A stretch of DNA of 55,697 nt. It comes from Nemertoderma westbladi (lineage: Eukaryota > Xenacoelomorpha > Nemertodermatida > Nemertodermatidae). Positions 10,354-21,065 of the stretch are shown here, in pieces. Every line of letters begins with the position of its first letter. Position 1 is the first letter of the stretch. The notes under the pieces were generated by a model, which saw nothing but the letters and a program-made list of their open reading frames with translations, was not told the DNA's origin and ran no database searches. The position numbers and the translations under genes are program-made. The DNA lies in NCBI GenBank assembly GCA_032718475.1, contig JAUCBJ010004770.1, forward strand, positions 1 through 55,697, read 5' to 3'.

Positions 10354-11839
10354 CGAGTAAACGCAATTCTATTACAATTAATAACTTTATTCTTAAACCT
10401 TTACAATTTTATTTTACTTCAGTCGTGCTATTTTTTAAGTTAATTCATTTTACTATTTATCCGTTGGATAAGAATATGCATAATCATCATAATTAGCATT
10501 TTAAAACTTTTACGGCCCTCGTTTTTTATTTCCCTCGCTATCGTTCAGGAAACAACGTCACTATGTCGTAACGTTATAAAGTGCTATTTTATTTTATGAA
10601 CAATGATGTTCGGTGAATTGTGTATCTGTCGATTTACACTGTAAATCTGTCTTTATTGTCTGTGAATACTTCTAGAAAATTTTGAACGACTTACGGGTAA
10701 TTAACATTGGAATATTTCACCCTTCCGACTCCAACCAACTGTAGGCCTATGTCCTTAGAGATTTACTTTCTGCAACCACGTAGTAGCCTGTGTAGTAGAA
10801 CTACCGGTACTCGCTTCCTGCACAACGGAACTAGGATACGAACGACAACCTACAATAAATACGACCACATTAATATAATTAATCTCTGGAGAAATATGAA
10901 TAATTGTTGTATAAAAGTATAATCGTCTTTGTATCTCATGAAAGTGAAATAAACTAACGAATTCTTAATTCTAGTAGTTGATTGATTAGGCATAACAAGG
11001 CAGTTTAGTAAGCCCGTTCGTTATGTATGTAGCAGGATTAAGTGAAAATTATACACAACTACAGGGAAATACACAGCCTCAGTGCCTCACACACCCTCTT
11101 TTACAGTACATACATCTCATGAACTAAGTCTATTCATGTTGAAATTGCCTTCTATCACCTTGTCCTGTTCGCTTGGCTGTTACCTGTAAGGCAGTGGGAT
11201 ATTACTTAAGTCATATCTGAACCCATCTAAACCCAATCTGGATCTGAATCGAAAATAGAAAGAGGGGTGAAAATTATTAATTTTTGCATTAACAAATTTG
11301 AAATTTCAAGAAATTTTACATATCTTTTTCATATTTAAATTTGCGGGTAGCCGCAGCACTACTGCTGTATTGGAGACTTCAGTTACTGCTGTATTGTACA
11401 GCGCTGAGCAGTTGTTCAGTCGTTAACGTTATAGCTCACCTCTACCGGTAGGCGGTATCCCAACTGACAACTACGGCTGCTGTACTTACTGTAGTATCCC
11501 TTATGCCGGTTGCCAGAAAAGTATATACGGTATGACCTCGTTGTTAATACACCACCGCAGCAGTACCCACTGAATCGTAGAATTCGTTCATTTATAGTAG
11601 TTGGTACAGGTGGTATTGTATCATAAAGTTCCGCGTTTGTCATTATGTTGTCCCCAGCTGATCCTTAGGGCTGCCCTTAGTAGTTTTGTGTAACAACCAT
11701 CAATTCGTTGTTCAAGTTATTTCGTCAGTGTCCAGGTTTCACCCACGTATAACTACTGGAAGGCTTTCACGTTCTTTAGTTGATTAATAGTCGATGGTGG
11801 TCATGTTTCCGTATTTTTTTTACCGGTATTGGTAGTATA
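10354..11839. other. Non-coding, LINE-A 3' flank
   Basis: AT-rich DNA with no supported gene. It presumably includes the LINE-A 3' untranslated region, whose end I could not place. Palindromic TAGGCCTA and ACCGGT words recur. The short open frames have no recognisable content. Confidence 0.55.
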
Positions 11840-12262
11840 ATTATACAATAGAACCTCATTAACAGGCCTCTCCACTTTATTCAGTAGAAGCTGAACATCT
11901 AGCGTATTAGAAAACAAAGAGATGTCATGGTTATCGCAAAGTCGGCGTGTGACGGTAGCTGCCAGATATCTGCTGCTTTTATGTTCTTGTACAGTACTGT
12001 AGTTTTAATCCAAGATCTTCTCAAGGCCGTAGGCCTACGCGTACTCATTTCGTAATCCAATACAATTGTTAATAGTAATGGCGTCAATGCGTCGCCTTGC
12101 AGTACGCCAGCCAGGATTTAGAAGAACTCAGTTTCACCATCTGGTGAGAGTACCTGAGCTCCTGTGTCAGAATATAACAATCCAATTCCAGCCAAAATTA
12201 CCTCTGGTATTTCATAAGCTCTTAGGATTTCCAGCATTTTACCTATATGGCTGGTATAGAAA
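11840..12262 (-). pseudogene. RT remnant of an RTE/CR1-like LINE
   Basis: The minus strand reads GKMLEILRAYEIPEV, then LSPDGETEFF, a stop, and ILAGVLQGDALTPLLL. After a degraded stretch comes an altered catalytic block, FADNHDISLFSNTLD, followed by QLLLNKVE. GVLQGD-LTPLL plus FAD..ISLFSNTL are RT motifs 4 and 5. The active-site DD is disrupted by an insertion, and frames shift at least twice. Only about 140 codons survive. It resembles LINE-D in motif layout but is not the same family. No target duplication or tail was seen. Confidence 0.8.
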
Positions 12263-12732
12263 TTAAAGTTTACAATTATCAGTACTGCAGTTTGACTAGT
12301 TATGACTATGAGATTTCCCCTTTCGAGTGATTCTGGGGGGTGTATTCCTTGCTCACCAGGATATATAGTCGAATGCCATATGTATTTGTTATTTTACATA
12401 TCCGTCCTTGTGATTTTGCTTTTCCATGTCCTCTTAAACTGGTTTACTGACTAAAGCGTAAAAATTTAAACCCACGTATCGAAGGTGGTTCCCCATTTGG
12501 TATCCAATATGAATTATATCAAAAACAAATGACACACAAATTAATGAGTCGAAGGCTGGTGATTCACGAAGCAAGGCCTGCCTCCAAATCCCCTTCGAGG
12601 TCACTACATCCACCTCTCAGACATAGAATTCATCATGGTTGAAAGTTAACAATATAAGCCAAACTATTTATTAAGTTATTGATATCTGAGGAAAGTCAAA
12701 TCGAGGTATAGTTTAAGTCATGTTGAAATTGA

Positions 12733-14640
12733 TCTGGAAGATACTGTATAGATTTCACTTCACTTCACTTCAAAGATATTCGAGCCCAATCTAACCCAAC
12801 GTTGGATAAAGAAATAGCTGCGGAAGAAATAGAAACTGCCGCTTCGAAACTCAACAACAGTAGCAGCAGCGCAGATGGCCTGTCCGCCAAAACTCTACAG
12901 GATACTTTGCCCGCACTGATGCCTTACTTACTTTGCCTATTCAATCTAATATTCTTCATGGGTCTCGGAGCATACCCAGAGATATGGTTTGGATTACTCC
13001 TCGCACTCCCTAAAAAGGGCAAACTTCAAATACCAAACTTTGTGCGCGGAATCACACTGCTTCCAATACTTGCCAAACTGTACGACCTAATACTCTGTAT
13101 AAGAATTACGGACTGGATTAAAATACCAAAAGCTCAGACAGCATTTCAAAAGGGCCGTAGTTGCGTACTACATGTGCTTACTGTTCGAATTCTACTAGAT
13201 TCCGCTAATCACCAAAAAAAACGGTTATTTATTATACTAACAGATTTCTCGGCCGCATTTGACAAAATAAGTAGAAGACAACTATTTATAAAACTGTCAC
13301 AGCTAGGATGTGGAATAATAATGTTGCGCGCGCTAATGGCCGTCTATCAAACCACAGAGGTATCAGTACATCATGGGAATGAATTCTCAATAATCTTCAA
13401 ACTATTGAGTGGAATTCGACAGGGGGCCCCATCGAGCCCAATTCTTTTCGTGATATATACATTAGGTTTAATTAAGATTTTTGATAAATGCAAACCAGAG
13501 CAGCTTATTAAGAATATACACCTTCTGATCCACGCTGACGACACCCTACTTTTGGCCGCTACTCGTGGTACAGCTATACTCAAACTTAATTTGCTTGAGA
13601 TATATTGTCATGAGAACTTCATAAAACTTAACCCAAAAAAATGCGCGGTCTTATGTGTAAATGAACCGATTGACGAAAACGAACCATTACTGCTTAAACA
13701 TGGAAAAATAGATATATCTAAATCAGAAATATATTTGGGTTCAACACTTTGTGCTTCCGGCAGTCTCAGGGATATGTTCACCGCTGACCTCAAGCTGAAG
13801 CAAAAACACTTTATAAAATATTATGCCTTCCTTAGAGAAAACATGGCTGCTCCTTTAAAAGTCAAAGAAAAAGTCCTCGACGCATGCATCGTTAACGGTA
13901 TTTTATATAATTGTGAGGCGTGGGGTAATGTTAATTTCAACAAACTCGAAGACCAATATCGAAAAATATTAAAAACGATGTTAGGCCTAAAACGAACAAC
14001 ACCAAACGAATTTGTTTATATCGAGCTTGAACGGCCCCCCATAACCGCTGTTATCAAGGCGCGTACTTCCTCGTTAGTTAAACGCATTATTTCCAACAAA
14101 CACGATCACATGTCGGACCCACTGCTTTCCCTTATAGAACACCCCAACAACAACTCTTCATTAATAACATACCTTAAATCATGCGCCGATATTCCTGAAC
14201 CGAAATCGGTAGAAAGGGACGCACTCGATAAGATAAAACAGTCTATAATATCAAAGTCAAATAAGGGTAAGACCAAATACTGCACTTATCTTTCCATTAA
14301 CCCATCGCTATCAAGACCAGCTGCATATGACTCGATGTACTCTTCCGCGGATATAATAGCGTACTCACGCATTCGCACTAGCGCGCATGAACTTGCCATC
14401 GAGAAAGGCAGATACAATCGCCTCCCCAGAGAAGAACGCTTATGTCGATGTGGTGAGATAGAAGACGAAGACCACTTTCTCCTCAAATGTCCAGATTACT
14501 CCTCAGAACGCGATCTCTTTCTCGGAGGGGAGCAGCACACCATCTCTTCGATTCTCGATATATTTGGCGCACCAACATACGTCAATAAACTTGTTCAAAG
14601 TCGTAAACAGAATCGCGCGGTAAATCCACCACCACATTAA
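12733..14640 (+). CDS. LINE-B reverse transcriptase, 5'-truncated but open
   Basis: An uninterrupted frame of about 635 codons encodes a non-LTR RT and its C-terminal region. The RT blocks in order are: SSSADGLSAKTLQD; PKKGK..; AQTAFQKGRSCVLHV; ILTDFSAAFDKISR (first catalytic aspartate); GIRQGAPSSPILFVIY; a HADD active site in LIHADDTLLLA (near 13535); and EIYLGSTL. The C-terminus has a knuckle-like CRCGEIEDEDHFLLKCP near 14445. There is no ATG at the beginning: the frame opens after a TGA at 12730-12732, and the endonuclease half is absent, so this is a 5'-truncated insertion. The stop TAA is followed by a long T tract, and a C tract lies about 100 bp on. The lack of any disabling mutation over 1.9 kb suggests a recent insertion. 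Confidence 0.88.
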   Translation, partial: SGRYCIDFTSLHFKDIRAQSNPTLDKEIAAEEIETAASKLNNSSSSADGLSAKTLQDTLPALMPYLLCLFNLIFFMGLGAYPEIWFGLLLALPKKGKLQIPNFVRGITLLPILAKLYDLILCIRITDWIKIPKAQTAFQKGRSCVLHVLTVRILLDSANHQKKRLFIILTDFSAAFDKISRRQLFIKLSQLGCGIIMLRALMAVYQTTEVSVHHGNEFSIIFKLLSGIRQGAPSSPILFVIYTLGLIKIFDKCKPEQLIKNIHLLIHADDTLLLAATRGTAILKLNLLEIYCHENFIKLNPKKCAVLCVNEPIDENEPLLLKHGKIDISKSEIYLGSTLCASGSLRDMFTADLKLKQKHFIKYYAFLRENMAAPLKVKEKVLDACIVNGILYNCEAWGNVNFNKLEDQYRKILKTMLGLKRTTPNEFVYIELERPPITAVIKARTSSLVKRIISNKHDHMSDPLLSLIEHPNNNSSLITYLKSCADIPEPKSVERDALDKIKQSIISKSNKGKTKYCTYLSINPSLSRPAAYDSMYSSADIIAYSRIRTSAHELAIEKGRYNRLPREERLCRCGEIEDEDHFLLKCPDYSSERDLFLGGEQHTISSILDIFGAPTYVNKLVQSRKQNRAVNPPPH

Positions 14641-14644
14641 ATGT

Positions 14645-14647
<3 letters not shown>

Positions 14648-14680
<33 letters not shown>

Positions 14681-14763
14681 GAATTTACTATTTATTTATT
14701 ATTTATTCAACTTCTTATTTAGTTAATCAATAACGCTGACCCCCCCCCCCCCCCCCCCCCCCG
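14648..14763. repeat. Poly-T and poly-C tracts in the LINE-B 3' region
   Basis: A run of about 31 T begins just after the LINE-B stop codon, and a run of over 20 C follows at about 14741-14762. LINE-C (near 55280) also has a C run followed by ATTT repeats near its 3' end, so these tracts may belong to the 3' ends of these LINEs. Homopolymer lengths may be affected by assembly error. Confidence 0.7.
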
Positions 14764-17700
14764 ACCCCCGTGCATATTAATTATTATCAATATTTATTCA
14801 CTTAATCAACTGTAATTGTCAGGCTAACCCGCCGCCACATTCTATTTAGTAATTAGCAGTATTTCACTTATTATTTAATCAATTCATTTATTTATTATTT
14901 ATTCAATTGACATTGCACAACCTACTAATGAGCCCATGTATATTAATCATTACCAATATATTATACTTATATTTGTACATACTGTACGACATTACTTTAT
15001 TATCATGATATTTATTAATGACAATTATCTACTACTTTAATTAATTAGTTTACTTTACTGTCTATATTTATAAATATACAACGCCTGAATTAATTATTAC
15101 ATTTGAATTAACTTATTATTAATACCTATTATGTTTTGGTTCTCATTAATTGTAGAACGATATCTTTCTTAGGACTGTTAAATTAGTGTAAATCTATAAC
15201 CATTTTTAGGACAACTTAAATTCTGCTACATTTGATATATATGTTTAGTGCTATTTTAACCAAATGATAGTCTATATTATACATACATACATACATACAT
15301 ATATAAAGTGATCACATTTCATCTTGTGTATTTCCTTGTGAATTTAAACTAATTACACATCTATCAAAGCGATTCAAAGGACAAAACAACACGATTTTAG
15401 TATGCTAATGTTATGGAAGGATTATATTATGTACATCCTGTACCTCTCCCATATTGTTCCTCTTTGTTAATTTATTGATATAACGTTTGCTAGGATATAT
15501 ATCTCCAAGGAAATCGCTGAAATGATATCAAAGAAAAATTCGGTTGAAATTATTCGTTATGAGAACATCTACAGTAAGTAATGAACTAATGCTATAGGCT
15601 GCATACGTGACTTTGGAGTTGAATAGTCGTTTCCAGATTAGCATGAATTCATAATAAATGTTCGCAAAACGTCGTGTGGAAGATGTTTATAGAGTATTGC
15701 CTACTGTAGAGTGTCCATTACACTGTAGGCTACTGTTTATATTAATGTACAGTATAAAGGCGAAAATGATTTTGGGGAGATAGATCAATAAAAGATAACA
15801 AATTTAATTTCAGTTTGATGGTCAGCCGGGATTATTTTATTTACTGTTGTTCCATCTGGAGTAGGGATGGGGGGGGGGGGGGGGGGGGTGGGATGTTAAC
15901 GCTAGTAATGACAATGGCGTGGGGGGGGGGGGGGTAAGGTTGTGGTAGAGCGCAAATGCTCTGGAGCTTTTTTAGAACAAAAAGGCACAAAAAAGGGATA
16001 TTTTGGGCCTTTTTGACCTAAAAAGGCTCCAGAAAACTTGAGGCACGATTTGTACTTATGGACCAAGATATTCTGAACAAGTGAACCAAATTCCAACTCA
16101 TTTCAGCTAAAATTAGAGGAACAATAGCCTCAAAAAAAGGTCATTCTGAGATATAGGCGTTTAGTTTAAGTAACAATCCATACCTTCTAGTTATTTTAGA
16201 TAATGCAATTTTTTTGTTCACCAATATCTTTGTCAAAAATTATTGAAATTCAACGAAATCTGTAGGCTTGCCGTTAGACCCTTTTTTATGAAAGGGGCTT
16301 TATTCAATTGTAAAACATGTCAAAAAACAGACTAGCTCTTACGTTTTGGCTAATAGGCCTAACTTACGTTTGAGTAAAGATATGAGAAAGCTGCTTGAGG
16401 ATTTGAAATCTCAATTAAATTCGGCACACAATAATGTTTTTTTTTCTTTTACAATTTCCAAAATACTACTGTAGGAGGAGGTTGCTTACAGTATGGTGGC
16501 TCTGAGCGGCCAGATTTGTAATCTTTTTTATGTTTCCCGTCTTTTGCAAACTCGTTCTAACGACTTTACAAAACCCAGCAAAACAAAAATTTGTTTTTTG
16601 TAATCACTTTTTGTTCCCCCGACTTTTGCCGCGCGGAAACAAACTTGCTTGTTTGGAAGTTTTTTGTTATAGAAACCACTCCAGACAGTTAGATTTGTTT
16701 CCCCGTGAGTTGTTCGAACGAGTTTGCAAATGCCGAGGATTCTAAAATACTTTATGTTAAATTAACTTTAGTTCTAAACCAATGGTTCTAACGAGAAGCG
16801 TCATTATTTTTATTAATGTACTTTATTTCTAATTAATTCTAAAATACTTAACTTCTAATGAATGGACTTTAGTTCTATAAACTATTGGTTTTAATAAGAA
16901 GCGTCATTAATTCTCAATGACTTTAAATAGGAACGATACTTTAGTTCTAAAGGAAACACCAGTTGTTGTTCGCGATGTCAAGACCAAGATGTCAGTTTTC
17001 TAAACGCGATGCAATAAATATTGTGGCTTTACTTTACTCAGTGTACTTTTTGTGACTGACAATGGAACAACATACACCTTTCCCTGAATTGCTAATGAAC
17101 AATTATTGGCTACAAACATTCATTAGCCTGGATTGAATTCCAATAATTACGTTAAAGCGACCTTAGCTAAGTACCAAGAATTAAGTCAAAGAGACTAAAG
17201 TTTTCATGAGATAAGTGAAAATCACCAACATTCAATCTTAAATTACTAATATATTTTATTCTGGGGTTAAGTCCTGTGAATCTGGGTAAACATGTTTATA
17301 CGGGAATCCTTTTATGTTGTAAATGAATTGAAAATATTTAACACATTAGCTTGGCTATCCTGTCCTGCTTTACTCAAGTAAGTCGCTATGTAGACGAGAA
17401 GCCATAATGTTAAATCAGTTTTATTTAAGAAATTTTTATTTAAAACATATTGCATATATTATTATTGTGATTTCCTTTGAGTGTAAAGGTACACGTAATA
17501 AATAATTTATCGGGGGTAATTTTATTACAGTTAATTTAACGCGAGGCCACATCCTACCAAAGCGTTAAACTAGGGTTAATTTAATAATAATATGGGAATA
17601 TATAAGTTCTGTACGTTTTGGCTACGTCGTATGTAAAGCTACCTACCTGCTACCTACCACAACTAACGCTAGTTTAGTAAGGCATGTTACATAGAATGTC

Positions 17701-17938
17701 GTGCTGGCCGGTGGTAAGGCAGTACTACTAGTACACGTGGCTCAAACTTTCTTTCTCCATGCGTTGGTATCAACTGATTTCCTGTGCGGTCCAATTAATC
17801 ATATTCCCTTGTTATTATGTTTCTTACAAAGCCAAAGTTAATAAAAACCTCTCAATATTTCTTTCAGGTTCAATATGAATTAATTAACCGCAGTCTAATC
17901 TATAAAAAGTAATGGTTTAAAGTTATTAAACTTTATTG
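14764..17938. other. Non-coding AT-rich stretch
   Basis: No coding region is supported. The stretch contains a short ACAT microsatellite near 15279-15300, two poly-G tracts near 15869-15890 and 15920-15933, and an inverted repeat described separately at 16543-16731. The short open frame at 16530-16745 lies inside that inverted repeat and shows no protein similarity I can recognise. Confidence 0.55.
16543..16731. repeat. Inverted repeat or small fold-back element
   Basis: The left arm TTTGCAAACTCGTTCTAACG at 16543 has an inverted partner ending at 16731, matching at about 20 of 23 positions. The arms enclose ~145 bp. The size and arms suggest a MITE or fold-back element. No target duplication was recognised. 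Confidence 0.55.
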
Positions 17939-17948
17939 TATCTAATTA
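17939..17948. repeat. LINE-D target site duplication, left
   Basis: TATCTAATTA occurs directly before the LINE-D 5' end and again at 21056-21065 directly after its 3' end. A 10-bp duplication is typical of target-primed reverse transcription. Confidence 0.88.
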
Positions 17949-20900
17949 TGATGACTCCTGATGACCTTTCTGGCCCAAACCCTGGGTCACCAGGGAGGCC
18001 AGATTGTGATGGGGAGAGGGATTCTGGAGTTGGAGGCTATTCTCATGTTCCACCCCGACCAACAAAGCCATTGGTGAATCTGAGGCAAGTCACTAGACTA
18101 GCCTCAGTAAACACCCTAACACTCGGGTCCCCAATGCGACAAGGTGAGCTGACTGCCTTGGCAGATAAGCTTTCTCTTAGCGCAGTGGGTGTTCAAGAGC
18201 ACCGAATGCAGACTGGACAGAATGATGAGGTTCTGATTAAGGACATGGGGGGCGGTTGGCGACTCGCCCTCGCGTCAGCAGATGATAGTGGCAATGGTGG
18301 AATTGGTCTATTGATGAATCCAACTGCCCATGCAGCATTGGACAAAATAGACCAAATCTCTAACCGCATCATCCGTTGCCACTTCTCATGTTCTGGAAGA
18401 CTGGCTAAGAAGTTTCCTAAGGTGGTTCTGATTGTGTGCTACTCTCCAACTAGTGTTGCCCCTGTAGAGGAGGTGGAAAATTTCTACCACAATCTACAAG
18501 CAGCTACTGATGGAGTGGATCAGCATGCATTCTTAACATTCCTGGGAGACTTTAATGCAAGTCTGCATCAATCACCTACATCGCCCTGGGTCTATAGCAA
18601 TAGTGTTAACCGAAATTCTGTCCATCTTCAGGATTTTATCTCTGGAAATGGATTGTTTTCGGCTGGAACCCAGTTCAAGAAGCGAACTGGAAAGCTATGG
18701 ACTCATAGTGGACCCAGTGTCACAAGTCCCAGATAGACCATATTCTGTTTCGCAGGAAATACAGGAGCTCTATACAAGACTGTAATGCATTTACACTTCG
18801 ACCCTTCTCCAGTGATCACCGCCTTATTGTGGCCAAGGTAAGACTTAGTCTGCGTGCTAGCAGAACAACGAAATCTGCCTTGCCGCGGCATGACTGGTCC
18901 TCTCTGTTGCAACAGCCAAGTGTGAGATCCAGCTTTACACTACAGCTGAGCAACAGGTATGAGGCTCTTGCCTCTGAGGCGGCAGATCACTGTGAGGGCT
19001 ATACTGCCTTTACAGAAGCAGTTAAGTTAGCAGCTGCAGAAACAGTTCCTTTATACACTCGAAACAGGAAAAGGGTCCCCTGGACTGACAACAAAATTCA
19101 GAAGTGCCGAAATGACCTTCATAAGGTGCAGAAAGAGTCCCGAATCAAACAGACTACAGCGGCCAAGAATGCAGTTAAGGCTGCATCTAGGTCCCTGAAC
19201 AGGCAGTACTCTGTTAATCTACAGGAGCTAATAAACCAACAGGTTGATGCCATCAATGATGCTGACGACAGCAGGCAATCATCCCAGGCATGGAAATCGA
19301 TCAATCTGCTTACTGGGCGGAAAAGCCAACCAACCACCAAGGTTAAGGCCCAATCACCAGCCGATCGCCTCAATGGTTGGAAAGCCCACTTTGAAAAGCT
19401 CCTCAATAATGACAGGGTATTGCCTGATAACTTTATAGAAGTAAAAGTGTCTGAGTCTGTACTCCCAGATATTCCCATTGGCGATATCTCCTTTGCAGAA
19501 GTGAAGGCTGCTGCAAAGAGCATTAAGACCAATCGTGCCAGTGGAGTAGATGGTGTTCCCCCTGAGGTCTTTAAAATACCTGAGTGTTTAAAGCTCATCT
19601 ATCCCATCATAGTAGACATGTACCGAACAACAAGAGTCCCACAAGAAATGAAAACAAATAAGTTGGTGCCAGTTCCCAAGAAGGGCAACCTAACACTCTA
19701 TGGTTCTTTTCGGGGAATCTCATTGATCTCGATTGCTGCAAAGCTATTGGATTCTATTAAATCGCATCAGGGATCCCATTGAGAGACTGCTCCGTGGAAA
19801 TCAGAATGGGTTCCGCAAAGGTCGTGGAACCATGGAGCCCATTTTGGCACTTAGAAGGATAATTGAAGAATTATCAAAAAAGAAAGACAGGCATCTGGCT
19901 GTTATCTTTGTTGACTTCTTCAAGGACTTTGATTCAGTCTCTCGCTCACGTATGTTCAGCATACTTTCATTATATGGGATTCCTGATGAAATTATTGCAG
20001 CAATCAGATCAGTATATGATGGTTCGACAACATTTGTGTCTACTGTTGACGGTGACACAGAACCATTTGAAGTGTTATGGGGCGTCCTCCAACGAGACAC
20101 ACTTGCACCATTCTTGTTCATTATTGTGGTTGACTATGTTCTACGCATGTCCTTAGATCATCATAATGATGATGGGGTGATGATAACTCCACCTACTGGC
20201 TCCAGAAGTCGAGGAAATCCTGCCAAGTACCTAACTGATCTAGACTTTGCTGATGACTTAGGAGTACTCTCAGAATCATTAGAGGGAGCCCAACGGCTCC
20301 TCAGCTCATTAGAACATGCTGCTTCTAGTGTTGGTCTTTTTATTAACTCCAGAAAGACCAAAATTCTGACAGTTAACTTTGAAAGTCCTCAGCAAGTCTC
20401 TGATCGGATGAGCATAAGCTCAAAGGATGGTATGCTTGAGCATGTGGACGACTTCTGTTACCTGGGATCATGGATCCGGAAGTCAGGTGAGGACCTTCGA
20501 ATACGTAAGGGAAAGGCATGGGCAGCCTTGAATAGGCTTTCCAGGATTTGGAAGTCACCGAGAATTAATCGGAAACTTAAGGTCCGATTATTTAGAGCAG
20601 CAGTAGTTCCAGTACTCCTCTACGGGAGTCCATGCTGGGCTCTAACTGCTGAGGACACCAAATCTCTGGATGGCACATTCACAAGAATGCTACGCCGGGT
20701 TCATTGTGTCAAGTACAATGCACACATCTCCAACCAGACACTATATAACATTGGAGGTGTCTCATTGGTTCCCCCAAGCTTGACACTAGAACAAAATCGC
20801 CTCCGCTTTGCAGGACATTGCTTTCGCCGTGAGGACCAGCCAGTGCATAATCTTGTACTTTGGCAGCCTCATGGAGTGAATAAGCATGGTGGACAGCCCA

Positions 20901-21055
20901 TGACTTTCTTGAGACGCATCTTAAACGACAAAGATGCGGATGATCTAGCAAATGTCATGGGTGATAGGGAGTTGTGGCGGTGCAATTTTGTTGACAAGCC
21001 GGCACAGCATTCTTAAAAATGCAGCTGCAATGCAGCATGCCGATCCTAGTAGTAG
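17949..21055 (+). mobile_element. LINE-D non-LTR retrotransposon, nearly full length
   Basis: The element is 3107 bp between perfect 10-bp duplications. It has almost no 5' untranslated region and ends in a short TAG/GTA repeat instead of poly-A. This compact format is typical of RTE-like elements. Two more partial copies of the family occur in the window (2884-3029 minus, 44412-44667 plus). This copy lacks nine bases near 20930 that both tail copies keep. Confidence 0.9.
17951..21016 (+). pseudogene. LINE-D endonuclease/RT polyprotein (two frameshifts)
   Basis: The start chosen is the ATG at 17951, the first lying wholly within the element (MTPDDLSGPNPGS). The AP endonuclease shows AVGVQEHR near 18185, TFLGDFNAS near 18540 and a closing SSDHRLIVAK near 18815. 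A frameshift near 18733 interrupts it. The RT shows TNRASGVDGVPPEVF, PVPKKGN, a second frameshift near 19758, GFRKGRGTMEP, VIFVDFFKDFDSVSR, GVLQRDTLAPFLF, the FADD active site (DLDFADDLGVLS, about 20243), and FCYLGSWIR. The C-terminal region contains RLRFAGHCFRREDQPVHNLV and ends at a TAA at 21014-21016. No premature stops occur apart from those caused by the two shifts, so the copy is only lightly damaged. Confidence 0.88.
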
Positions 21056-21065
21056 TATCTAATTA

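Noticed and set aside
19119-19598. Long minus-strand frame opposite LINE-D
   Set aside because: It is the shadow of the plus-strand endonuclease-RT gene and has no independent similarity.
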